From an uncultured Paracoccaceae bacterium (lineage in GTDB: Bacteria; Pseudomonadota; Alphaproteobacteria; Rhodobacterales; Rhodobacteraceae), in assembly GCA_947487205.1 (NCBI GenBank), contig CANKVU010000001.1, forward strand, positions 1 through 64,000: a stretch of DNA of 64,000 nt, read 5' to 3'. Below, one piece after another: positions 7,977 through 14,866 of this stretch; within the stretch, counting starts at the first letter, position 1, and the number at the start of each line of letters is the position of its first letter. Position numbers and translations under genes: made by a program. The notes below the pieces were generated by a model, which saw only the letters and a list, made by a program, of their open reading frames with translations, ran no database searches and had not been told where the DNA came from.

Positions 7977-8162
7977 TCAAACGAACATGAAGAGTACATA
8001 TAAGGAACTTACGTGTGGTAATTTCAGTCTTGCTATTTGTACGTCACGCCAACCGAGGTTCTTTACGGCGCTCCTGCTGGCGTCCGGTTTGCCCGCTTCC
8101 AGTCCTCGGTAAAGGCGCTTTAGCGCTGTGATGTCTTCTGTGGTCAGGATGTAAAAGAGCAT
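7977..8162 (-). CDS. Possible 61-aa protein
   Basis: A short minus-strand frame, MLFYILTTEDITALKRLYRGLEAG to HVSSLYVLFMFV, in the 380-base gap upstream of the VPLPA-CTERM gene. It has ordinary protein composition but no clear ribosome site and no recognised family. The rest of the gap (7802-7976 and 8163-8229) shows no other gene and may hold the promoter of the surface-protein gene. Confidence 0.3.
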   Translation of the reverse strand: MLFYILTTEDITALKRLYRGLEAGKPDASRSAVKNLGWRDVQIARLKLPHVSSLYVLFMFV

Positions 8163-8229
8163 GGGTTGAAGGCTTCAGCAATGCCTGGGCTCCAACGCGC
8201 AGAGTAAAACACAAAGGGGGTCTGCTGAA

Positions 8230-8406
8230 CTATCTGGAAGGGGACATGCTCGCAGCCAAACCTACGACTAGCCCAATTGAGCCGAGTCCGACCCATAGCA
8301 GCATCCAAGCCATGCGGGTTCAACTGCTTTCACTCGACAGAGTGTTCGCAAGAAGGCCCGATACGATCCAGATCGCGATGATGAAGCCCAAGCTGCTATA
8401 CGACAT
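8230..8406 (-). pseudogene. Small membrane protein, copy 1, nonsense-mutated
   Basis: Reading from the ATG at 8406 gives MSYSSLGFIIAIWIVSGLLANTLSSESS, a TGA stop at 8320-8322, then TRMAWMLLWVGLGSIGLVVGLAASM and a stop at 8230-8232. It aligns end to end with the intact 54-aa protein at 9342-9506 (MSYSILGYAIATWIISDLLA and TRMARMPLWIGLGLFGLILV). At the premature stop the intact copy has CGA (Arg), so a single C-to-T change explains the break. The two transmembrane segments are separated by the stop. Confidence 0.75.
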
Positions 8407-8503
8407 GCTCGTCGATTGGATGATTGTCGATTGGCGCAGGCATCTGGGCACATGAGGCCCGCACTTCGGCGACATCGTGAGGGATAGTGACTGTTTGCCC
8501 TAA

Positions 8504-8703
8504 GCGACCATGATGCTGGCCCGGCAATTGAACCACGTTCAAAATCTCCCGCAACAGGACGCCGCCGAACGCGCGTTGAACAAGACGGCGCGGACCTACG
8601 CGGCGCAGATGGACACGCTCAAGCGGTATCGCTCAGAGGGGAAACAGGTGGTCCGGGTGGAGCGCGTCACTGTGGCGGACGGCGGGCAGGCTATCGTGGG
8701 GGC
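8504..8703 (+). repeat. Direct repeat, second copy (coding)
   Basis: Second copy of the roughly 200-base sequence at 6308. Diverged similarity continues to the right through the HGG gene, and the small membrane gene at 9342 matches the pseudogene at 8230. The second unit therefore runs from 8504 to about 9575 and lacks the VPLPA-CTERM gene. Confidence 0.85.
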
Positions 8704-8734
8704 GGTGAACGGCAGGGGGGTGAGCAAAAGTTGA
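8510..8734 (+). pseudogene. 5'-truncated second copy of the 5995 gene
   Basis: 74 codons matching the C-terminal part of the protein at 5995 (MMLARQLNHVQNLPQQDAAERALNKTARTYAAQMDTLKRYRSEGKQVVRVERVTVADGGQAIVG). The homology begins abruptly at about 8504, so the first 100 residues are missing. The downstream coupling to an HGG gene is kept. It may still be translated from the ATG at 8510 or 8513, but compared with the full copy it is a fragment. Confidence 0.7.
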
Positions 8735-9084
8735 GGCCAAAACGATCAGCAACCGACGCCCCCGCCACTCACGCGCATCCCCAATCCAGAACTTTGGGGG
8801 GAGAGGCTCGTCGCGAAAATGACGGCAACCCCATGCACGCGGCCAACACCGCGCCCCGCTGCGGTGCGAAATCAAAGCGAACCGGCCTTCCCTGCCGCGC
8901 CCCTGCGGTTTGTGGTTGGCGCGTATGCCGGATGCATGGCGCACGCGGCGGTGCTCGCATAGGGCCACACAATCCGAATTGGAAGCACGGTGGACGAAGC
9001 AAGGAAACCGTACTGGCGAGGCGGCTGGCGAACGCGTTGACTCGTCAGTCTCAAACATTGGTCGCCATGTTCGATGATTCTTAG
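8731..9084 (+). CDS. HGGxSTG-type Cys/His-rich protein, copy 2
   Basis: A 117-aa paralogue of the protein at 6533. The motif is intact: PRCGAKSKRTGLPCRAPAVCGWRVCRMHGARGG and NPNWKHGGRSKE. The frame opens at a TTG that overlaps the stop of the upstream fragment (TTGA); an internal ATG at 8833 begins just before the motif and is another possible start. The N- and C-terminal parts have diverged much more than the Cys/His core, as expected if only the core is constrained. Confidence 0.65.
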   Translation: MRPKRSATDAPATHAHPQSRTLGGEARRENDGNPMHAANTAPRCGAKSKRTGLPCRAPAVCGWRVCRMHGARGGARIGPHNPNWKHGGRSKETVLARRLANALTRQSQTLVAMFDDS

Positions 9085-9187
9085 ACCGCCAAGGCGTTTC
9101 CGATTCAGACAGTCCGCAAACATCCCTCAAGCAATCCGTTGACCTAAGGGAGCCCCCTGTTTGCTAGCAGAGCTGCGACCGCCGCCA

Positions 9188-9204
9188 CCCCCCCCAAAAA
9201 AAAA
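9188..9204. other. C8-A9 homopolymer tract
   Basis: Eight C followed directly by nine A, in the gap after the second HGG gene. No supported gene spans it, so an effect on coding is not indicated. It is the longest homopolymer pair I noticed in the window and is prone to slippage or to sequencing error. Confidence 0.7.
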
Positions 9205-9205
9205 G

Positions 9206-9246
9206 GCACCCCCGCCGATGGCGAGACCTGCGGCGGTGCTTCGTTT
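9206..9246 (+). terminator. Probable terminator after second HGG gene
   Basis: GCA and CCGCCG pair with CGGCGG and TGC, with a small C bulge, and TTCGTTTT follows. The T-rich end is on the plus strand and it lies about 120 bases after the HGG gene. Confidence 0.5.
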
Positions 9247-9341
9247 TCGCTGCGACCGTTCGAGAAACAAGGGTAGGAGTTCGCTGACGCACAGCACTCC
9301 GGACGAGTGGACACCATTCGCTAGCCCGGTCAACGGCGGCG

Positions 9342-9506
9342 CTAGAAGCAAATGACGCTCACGAGGATAAGCCCAAACAAACCGAGACCGATCCATAGCG
9401 GCATCCGCGCCATGCGAGTTCGACCGCTATCGACCGCCAGAGCGTTCGCTAGAAGGTCCGAAATGATCCAAGTTGCGATGGCGTAGCCCAGGATGCTGTA
9501 TGACAT
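9342..9506 (-). CDS. Small two-span membrane protein, copy 2 (intact)
   Basis: A 54-aa protein, MSYSILGYAIATWIISDLLA to PLWIGLGLFGLILVSVICF, predicted to cross the membrane twice with a short polar loop (DSGRTRMAR) between. The frame is open far upstream, but homology with the pseudogene at 8230 begins exactly at this ATG, which fixes the start. Function is unknown. Being carried twice, once broken, it is probably element cargo rather than a structural necessity. Confidence 0.6.
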   Translation of the reverse strand: MSYSILGYAIATWIISDLLANALAVDSGRTRMARMPLWIGLGLFGLILVSVICF

Positions 9507-9700
9507 GCCCGCCGCTTGACGCAGGCATATGGACACACGGGGACGGTAGTGCGGCGTTGTCATGCAGGGTGATGAAAGCGTGCTGACTTCCTGCCTCCGC
9601 AAAGGAAGCCATCCGATCATCAAATGGCGGACCAAATGGGGGACGATCCACCTAACTGGACCTGCAAGTATCTGTTTTTCTGTTATAAATTTGCGTATTT

Positions 9701-9714
9701 TGGCGGAGCCGGTG
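9701..9714. repeat. attR: tRNA-Ser 3' end, 14-bp direct repeat
   Basis: TGGCGGAGCCGGTG, identical to 2295-2308. It covers the CCA complement and the 3' acceptor strand of tRNA-Ser, the classic crossover region for tRNA-targeting integrases. Confidence 0.85.
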
Positions 9715-9790
9715 GGATTCGAACCCACGGAACCCGTGAAGGCTCAACGGATTTCAAATCCGCCGCATTCGACCACTCTGCCACGGCTCC
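9701..9790 (-). tRNA. tRNA-Ser(UGA)
   Basis: The minus strand folds as a class II tRNA. The acceptor stem is GGAGCCG with CGGCTCC, the anticodon stem GCGGA/TCCGT carries loop TTTGAAA (anticodon TGA), a long variable arm follows, the T-loop is GTTCGAATC, and the discriminator G is followed by an encoded CCA. The CCA and the last acceptor bases form the right attachment repeat of the element, so the tRNA is kept whole after integration. Confidence 0.97.
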
Positions 9791-9895
9791 ACCTTGCCGG
9801 CTATCCGCCGGAGGGGGATTTTGCAAGCGCGGCGCTGGACCTCCGCCCACGGGCCGTGGCACATCGGGGTCGGGCCGAGCCGGGGGAGGGACGGA

Positions 9896-10798
9896 GTGCA
9901 GCGATTCTTGGCGATCGGCGAATGCATGGTCGAAATGGCGCCGGCCGATGACGGCCGCTATATCATGGGGTTCGCCGGCGACACGTTCAACACCGCCTGG
10001 TACATGCGGCGGCTGGCCGGGCCGGGAACCGAGGTCGCGTATCTCTCCGCCATCGGCGACGACGCCATCTCGGCGCGCATGGAGGACTTCATGCGCACGG
10101 CCGGCATCGTTCCGGAACTGAGCGTCCGGCCCGGCCGGACGGTGGGCCTCTACCTCATCTCGCTGGAGAACGGGGAGCGCAGTTTCTCCTACTGGCGGAA
10201 CAGCTCCGCGGCGCGGAGCCTGGCCGAGGATCTCGGCCCCCTGCCGGGGGTCGGCGAGGCCGATATCGCCTTCTTCTCGGGGATCACCATGGCGATCCTG
10301 CCCGATGCCGGGCGCCGGCGGCTTCTCGACCGGCTCGCCGAGGCCCGGGAGCGGGGCGTGCGCGTCGTCTTCGATCCGAACCTGCGCCCGCGGCTCTGGT
10401 CGGACGGAGAAGAAATGCGGCACTGGATCACGCAGGCCGCGCGGGTGGGCGACATCGTCCTGCCGTCCTTCGACGACGAGGCGGGGCATTTCGGCGACGC
10501 CGATCCGGCCGCCACCGCGGCGCGCTACGCGGATCTGGGGGCGGGGCTCGTCGTGGTGAAGAACGGCGACGGTCCGGCCCTGGTCCGGGAGGGGGAAGAG
10601 ACGGTCGAGATCGCCCCGCACCGGGTCGACACGGTCGTCGACACGACTGCCGCGGGCGACAGCTTCAACGCCGGGTTCCTGAATGCGCTGGCCGGCGGCG
10701 AGGACGCGCCGGCGGCCGCCCGGGCGGGATGCGCGCTGTCGGCCCGGGTCATCCGGAACCGGGGGGCCCTGGTCGATCCCGCCACGCCCGGGGCGTGA
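9896..10798 (+). CDS. kdgK: 2-keto-3-deoxygluconate kinase (PfkB family)
   Basis: A 300-aa cytoplasmic sugar kinase that phosphorylates 2-keto-3-deoxygluconate before KDPG aldolase in the Entner-Doudoroff branch for uronates. The GTG at 9896 is chosen because GGGGGAGGGA precedes it and the protein then begins with the family pattern FLAIGECMVEMAP; the longer frame upstream runs towards the tRNA gene. The substrate-binding GFAGDTFNTAWYMRRL segment and the PfkB signature DTTAAGDSFNAGFLNAL, with the catalytic Asp in the GD pair, are both present. Related fructokinase-like substrates cannot be excluded from sequence. It is the first chromosomal gene after the element and stands alone. Confidence 0.85.
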   Translation: MQRFLAIGECMVEMAPADDGRYIMGFAGDTFNTAWYMRRLAGPGTEVAYLSAIGDDAISARMEDFMRTAGIVPELSVRPGRTVGLYLISLENGERSFSYWRNSSAARSLAEDLGPLPGVGEADIAFFSGITMAILPDAGRRRLLDRLAEARERGVRVVFDPNLRPRLWSDGEEMRHWITQAARVGDIVLPSFDDEAGHFGDADPAATAARYADLGAGLVVVKNGDGPALVREGEETVEIAPHRVDTVVDTTAAGDSFNAGFLNALAGGEDAPAAARAGCALSARVIRNRGALVDPATPGA

Positions 10799-10810
10799 CG
10801 GGACTGCGGA

Positions 10811-10837
10811 TCGGCCCGGCGCGACCGGCCGGGCCGA
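10811..10837. terminator. Hairpin between convergent kdgK and degP
   Basis: TCGGCCCGG pairs with CCGGGCCGA (9 bp) in the 42-base gap between two convergent genes. It has no T tract. It probably serves both directions. Confidence 0.55.
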
Positions 10838-10840
10838 CGC

Positions 10841-12289
10841 TCATTCGTCGGTCGGCAGCGCGACGAAGCGCGGCTCGCCCTCGCGCCGGATGAGGAGCAG
10901 GATCGACTGGCGTCCGGCCTCCCGCGCGGAGGCGATCCTGTCGCGCAGGTCGGAGACGCTCGCGATCTTTTCCTGGCCGGCCTCGGTGATCACGTCGCCC
11001 GACCGGATCCCCTTCTCGTAGGCTTCGCTGTCGCCCGCGACATCGGTGACGGCGAGTCCCTGCACATCATCGGACAGCCCCAGTTGCTGGCGCATCTCCT
11101 CGGACAGCGGTTGGACGTTGATGCCCAGGACCTCGCTCTCGCCCTCGTCGGGCATCTCGCGATCGACGGAGGCCGGGACCGCCTCGGCTTCCTCGCGCCG
11201 GCCGAGCGTCACCGACAATTCCTCGGTCTCGCCGTCGCGCCAGACCGTCACCGGCACCGTCGCGCCCACCTCGGCGTCGCCCACCCGGCGCACCAGCCCG
11301 CGCGTATCCTCGACCTCCTGGCCGTTGAAGCTGACGATCACGTCGCCCGACTGCATCCCGGCCTCGGCCGCGGGACCCTCGGGAACGTCGGTGACGAGGG
11401 CGCCCGCCGCCTGCTCCAGGCCGATGCTCTCGGCGATGTCGTCGGTCACGTCCTGGATGCGGACGCCCAGCCAGCCGCGCCGGGTCTCGCCGTAATCGCG
11501 CAACTGGTCGACGACCTTCTGCACCACGTTCGACGACATCGCGAAACCGATGCCGATGGAGCCGCCGGTGGGCGACAGGATCGCCGTGTTCACGCCGACG
11601 ACCTCGCCCTCCATGTTGAAGAGCGGGCCGCCCGAATTGCCCCGGTTGATCGCCGCATCGGTCTGGATGTAATCGTCATAGGTTCCCGACAGCGCCCGGT
11701 TGCGGGCCGAGACGATGCCCGCCGACACGGAGAAGCCCTGCCCCAGCGGGTTGCCCATCGCCATGACCCAGTCGCCCACCGCGGCCGCGTCGGAATTGCC
11801 GAAGGGGACGGGTTTCAGCGGCGCGTCGCTCTCGACCTTCAGAAGCGCGATATCGGTCTGGTCGTCGGTGCCGACCACCTCGGCGGGCAGGCTCTCGCCG
11901 TTGAAGAATTCCACCTCGATCTCGTCGGCGCCGTCGATGACGTGGTTGTTGGTGACGATGTAGCCGTCATCGGAGATCACGAACCCCGATCCCAGGGCCT
12001 GGCTGCGCCGGGGCTGCTGCTCGCCCTGGTTGCGGTCCATGAAGTCCCGGAAGAAATCCTCGAACGGGCTGCCTTCGGGCACCTGCGGCATCGGCCCGGT
12101 GGGCGTCGAGACGGTGGAGGAGGTCGTGATGTTCACTACCGAATCGCTGATCTTCTCGGCCAGGGGCGCGAAGGTCTCGGGCGTCGCCTGCGCGTCGAAC
12201 GCCGGCGTCACCACCAGCGCGGTACCGAGCATCAGGGCGCCCGCCAGCCGGCGGACCACCGGTGCGGGGGGATGAAATGCGTGGGTCAC
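10841..12289 (-). CDS. degP: Periplasmic serine protease, DegP/HtrA family
   Basis: A 482-aa Do-like protease/chaperone for misfolded envelope proteins. A signal peptide (RRLAGALMLGTALVVTPAFDAQA) is followed by the trypsin-like domain with the triad His in TNNHVIDGADE, Asp in DDQTDIALLKV and Ser in RGNSGGPLFN. Two PDZ domains follow (about 275-365 with RRGWLGVRIQDV; about 390-475 with LGINVQPLSEEMRQQLG). The length is usual for the family. Transcribed in the same direction after hflK-hflC-DUF2065, forming an envelope-proteolysis cluster that is typical of alphaproteobacteria; about 160 bases separate it from DUF2065, so it may have its own promoter. Confidence 0.94.
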   Translation of the reverse strand: MTHAFHPPAPVVRRLAGALMLGTALVVTPAFDAQATPETFAPLAEKISDSVVNITTSSTVSTPTGPMPQVPEGSPFEDFFRDFMDRNQGEQQPRRSQALGSGFVISDDGYIVTNNHVIDGADEIEVEFFNGESLPAEVVGTDDQTDIALLKVESDAPLKPVPFGNSDAAAVGDWVMAMGNPLGQGFSVSAGIVSARNRALSGTYDDYIQTDAAINRGNSGGPLFNMEGEVVGVNTAILSPTGGSIGIGFAMSSNVVQKVVDQLRDYGETRRGWLGVRIQDVTDDIAESIGLEQAAGALVTDVPEGPAAEAGMQSGDVIVSFNGQEVEDTRGLVRRVGDAEVGATVPVTVWRDGETEELSVTLGRREEAEAVPASVDREMPDEGESEVLGINVQPLSEEMRQQLGLSDDVQGLAVTDVAGDSEAYEKGIRSGDVITEAGQEKIASVSDLRDRIASAREAGRQSILLLIRREGEPRFVALPTDE

Positions 12290-12452
12290 TCTCGTGCTCT
12301 CCTCAATACGGTGAGACTCGTCGGATCTGCCGGCCCCGGATCAGAATGCGACGGGCTCCGCAAACGACGTAAAATATAAGGTTCGACGCCCACAACACAA
12401 CGAACGGTCGCGGCGGCTCAACAGGGCGTGACAAACGGAAACAGCGCCCGCC

Positions 12453-12650
12453 TCAGGCGCCGATCCCGCGCGCCGCGACGACCAGCCCGACACCCATCAC
12501 CAGAGCGAGAAGGCCCGCCAGACGGCGGGCCTCGACCGGCATGGCGCGCAGGGCGTCGAGAAGGCTTTCGAGCCGCGCAGGCGCCAGGGCCAGGATCAGC
12601 CCCTCCGCGCAGAGGACGAGGCCGAGTGCCAGAAGCGCGGTCGCGATCAA
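12453..12650 (-). CDS. DUF2065 membrane protein (YjeT-like)
   Basis: A 65-aa protein with two hydrophobic helices (MIATALLALGLVLCAEGLIL and RRLAGLLALVMGVGLVVAARG). Proteins of this family follow hflC in many proteobacteria, including yjeT in Escherichia coli, and no molecular role is known. The TTG start overlaps the hflC stop (TTGA), indicating translational coupling. Confidence 0.8.
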   Translation of the reverse strand: MIATALLALGLVLCAEGLILALAPARLESLLDALRAMPVEARRLAGLLALVMGVGLVVAARGIGA

Positions 12651-13630
12651 TTCGTCGCGGCTGAGTCGGAGTCCGGCTCTTCACCGACCTCCGCCGCCTG
12701 CTCGTCGGTCTGGGCCTGCGAGCCCGACGAGGGGCCGCCCTGCGGAGCGGACGAGCCGCCGGGCGTGTCGGTCTTGAGGTAATCGAAGAACTCGCTGTCG
12801 GGCGACAGGATCATGGTGGAATTGGCACCCTGCAGGGCTTCGTCGTAGGCGGCGAGCGACCGGTAGAAGGCGAAGAAGTCGCGATCCGCGCCGAACGCCT
12901 CCGCATAGATGCCGGAGCGCCGCGCATCGGCCTCGCCTCGGGTGATCTCGGCCTCGCGCTCCGCCTCGGAGACCAGCTCGACCACCGTACGGTCGGCCTG
13001 AGCGCGGACGCGCTGGGCGGCTTCCTCGCCGCGGGCGCGTTCGTCGGTGGCCTCCCGCTCGCGCTCGGCCCGCATCCGCTCGAAGGTGGCCGCCAGGTTC
13101 TGGTCGGGCAACGCCGTCTGCTTCAGCCGCACGTCGATCACCTCCAACCCAAGGGCCTCGGCCCTCTGACGGGCCTGGTCGCGGATGCGCGTCATCAGCT
13201 CGGACCGGTCCTCTGACAGGATCGTGTTCGAGGTCACGCCGTCGGAACCCAGCACCGCCCGCGTCTGGGAGATCAGGATCGCCGTCAGACGCCCCTCGGC
13301 CGACGCGATGCCGCCGGTACCAACCGCACGGCGGAACTGCTCGACATCCAGGATGCGATAGCGCGCGAAGGCATCGACGATCAGGCGCCGGTCGTCGGAG
13401 GGCGTCACCTCGATCGGGTCGGTGTCGAGCGCCAGGATCCGGTCGTCGTAGCGGACGACATCCTGGATGAAGGGGATCTTGAAGGCGAGGCCCGGTTCCT
13501 CCTTCACGCGCTGGATCTGACCGAACTGGAGGACCAGCGCCTTCTCGCGCTCGTCGACCACGAAGATCGAGGACAACAACAGGACCACCGCGATCGCGAC
13601 GGCACCGATCAGGACATAGGCTTTGCGCAT
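12647..13630 (-). CDS. hflC: FtsH protease modulator HflC
   Basis: A 327-aa SPFH/band-7 protein that with HflK forms a membrane cage around FtsH and limits degradation of membrane substrates. One N-terminal span (VLIGAVAIAVVLLLSSIFVV), then the SPFH domain (DEREKALVLQFGQIQRVKEEPGL) and a long charged coiled coil (about 185-250) rich in Ala, Glu and Arg. The C-terminus is extended by an acidic Ser/Gly/Gln tail. Its start overlaps the hflK stop (TGATG). Confidence 0.95.
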   Translation of the reverse strand: MRKAYVLIGAVAIAVVLLLSSIFVVDEREKALVLQFGQIQRVKEEPGLAFKIPFIQDVVRYDDRILALDTDPIEVTPSDDRRLIVDAFARYRILDVEQFRRAVGTGGIASAEGRLTAILISQTRAVLGSDGVTSNTILSEDRSELMTRIRDQARQRAEALGLEVIDVRLKQTALPDQNLAATFERMRAEREREATDERARGEEAAQRVRAQADRTVVELVSEAEREAEITRGEADARRSGIYAEAFGADRDFFAFYRSLAAYDEALQGANSTMILSPDSEFFDYLKTDTPGGSSAPQGGPSSGSQAQTDEQAAEVGEEPDSDSAATN

Positions 13631-14799
13631 CAGTTCGTTGCTCCGTTCGCCGTGGTCTGGGCGTTCCCGCCGGCGCCCTGGCCGCCGGACCGGCCGCTGC
13701 GCAATTCGTTGATCGGAAGGTACGGCACGACGCCTTGGCCGCCGGCCCCGCCCTGCTCGTCCAGGATCACCTTGTCGACCCGGCCGAGGACCTGCTCCAT
13801 CGTCTCGAGGTACAGGCGCTTGCGCGTCACCTCGGGCGCCTTCTGGTACTCGGTCAGGACGGCGGAAAAGCGCGAGGCCTCACCGGTCGCCTCGTTGACG
13901 ACGCGGGCGCGATAGGCTTCCGCATCCTCAAGGATCTCTGCCGCCTGACCGCGCGCACCGGCCAGAACCCGGTTCGCATAGGCGTCGGCCTGCCGTTCCA
14001 GCCGGTCCCGCTCCTGCTCGGCGGCCTGCACGTCGCGGAACGCGTCGATCACCTCAGCCGGCGGATCGGCCTGGTCGAGGTTGAGGCGGATGATGTTCAC
14101 GCCGGCATTGTAGCTGTCCAGCGTCTGCTGGATCAGTTCCTGCGTGTCGGAGGCGATCTCGCCCCGATCGGTGTTCAGGATCGGCGACAGCTCGGATCTG
14201 GCGACCACCTCGCGCATGGCCGATTCGCTGACCGACCGGATCGTGTCCTGCGGCTCGGCCAGGTTGAACAGGTACTGGGCGGGGTCGACGATGTTCCAGA
14301 CCACCTCGAACTCGATGTCGACGATATTGGCATCCGTGGTCAGCATCAGGCCGTTGTCGAGCTCGGTATCCCGCCCCGTGCCCAGCGATTCGGTCTGTTC
14401 CCGCGTCACCGGCAGGACCTCGTGGGTCATGACCGGCCAGGGGGCGAAGTTCAGGCCCGGCTCGCCGATGGAACTGAAATCCCCGAGAAACAGTTCGACC
14501 GACCGTTCCTCCGGCCGCACGGTGTAGACGCTGGCAAAGAGCCACAGCCCGACGAGCACGATCCCGGCCAGCACGAACGTCCCCCGGTTCACGCCGGGCC
14601 CGCCCGACGGGCCGCCGGTGCGATTGCCCTTGCCGCCCATGAGCACGCGCAGACGATCCTGCCCCTTGCGCATCAGATCGTCGATGTCGGGTGAAGGTCT
14701 GCCGCCCTGCCCCGGACGCTGGCCCGTCGGACGGCGACCGCCTTCGTCGCCTCCGCCCCGGTTGCCGCCGCCCCATGGGCCGCCGTTGTTGCTCGCCAT
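13630..14799 (-). CDS. hflK: FtsH protease modulator HflK
   Basis: A 389-aa partner of HflC. It has a glycine-rich cytoplasmic N-terminus (WGGGNRGGGDEGGRRP), one membrane span (about 74-92, FVLAGIVLVGLWLFASVYTV) and the SPFH domain with VRPEERSVELFLGDF. A coiled coil follows (QAAEQERDRLERQADAYANR), then a Gly/Gln-rich tail. It is the first gene of hflK-hflC-DUF2065; 67 bases separate it from gor, which reads in the same direction. Confidence 0.95.
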   Translation of the reverse strand: MASNNGGPWGGGNRGGGDEGGRRPTGQRPGQGGRPSPDIDDLMRKGQDRLRVLMGGKGNRTGGPSGGPGVNRGTFVLAGIVLVGLWLFASVYTVRPEERSVELFLGDFSSIGEPGLNFAPWPVMTHEVLPVTREQTESLGTGRDTELDNGLMLTTDANIVDIEFEVVWNIVDPAQYLFNLAEPQDTIRSVSESAMREVVARSELSPILNTDRGEIASDTQELIQQTLDSYNAGVNIIRLNLDQADPPAEVIDAFRDVQAAEQERDRLERQADAYANRVLAGARGQAAEILEDAEAYRARVVNEATGEASRFSAVLTEYQKAPEVTRKRLYLETMEQVLGRVDKVILDEQGGAGGQGVVPYLPINELRSGRSGGQGAGGNAQTTANGATN

Positions 14800-14866
14800 G
14801 CCTGGTGAGTCCCCTTTCTCAATCGTCGCCGTATGGTGGCCTAGATGGTCGTCGCGCGAAACCCGT

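Larger units (their letters stand above)
2295..9714. mobile_element. 7.4-kb integrative element in tRNA-Ser(UGA)
   Basis: Bounded by the 14-bp repeats at 2295 and 9701, with a P4-type tyrosine integrase adjacent to the left repeat reading inward. Contents in order are integrase, a protein of unknown function, AlpA-like regulator, four tightly overlapping small/HTH genes, three palindromic DNA sites, a gene pair of mobile-element type, a VPLPA-CTERM surface protein, then a second partial copy of the gene pair and a small membrane protein. No relaxase, type IV secretion, capsid, portal, terminase or toxin-antitoxin gene was seen, so it resembles a small satellite-like or cryptic integrative element that would need outside help for transfer. 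Its AT-richer patches contrast with the GC-rich chromosome on the right. Confidence 0.85.

Noticed and set aside
8246-8455. A 69-aa plus-strand frame next to the second duplicated unit
   Set aside because: It is antisense to the nonsense-mutated membrane-protein copy, whose alignment with the intact paralogue fixes the real strand.
9161-9355. Proline- and lysine-rich frame running through the C8-A9 tract
   Set aside because: The PPPPPPKKK stretch comes from the homopolymer, there is no ribosome site, and a likely terminator lies inside it.
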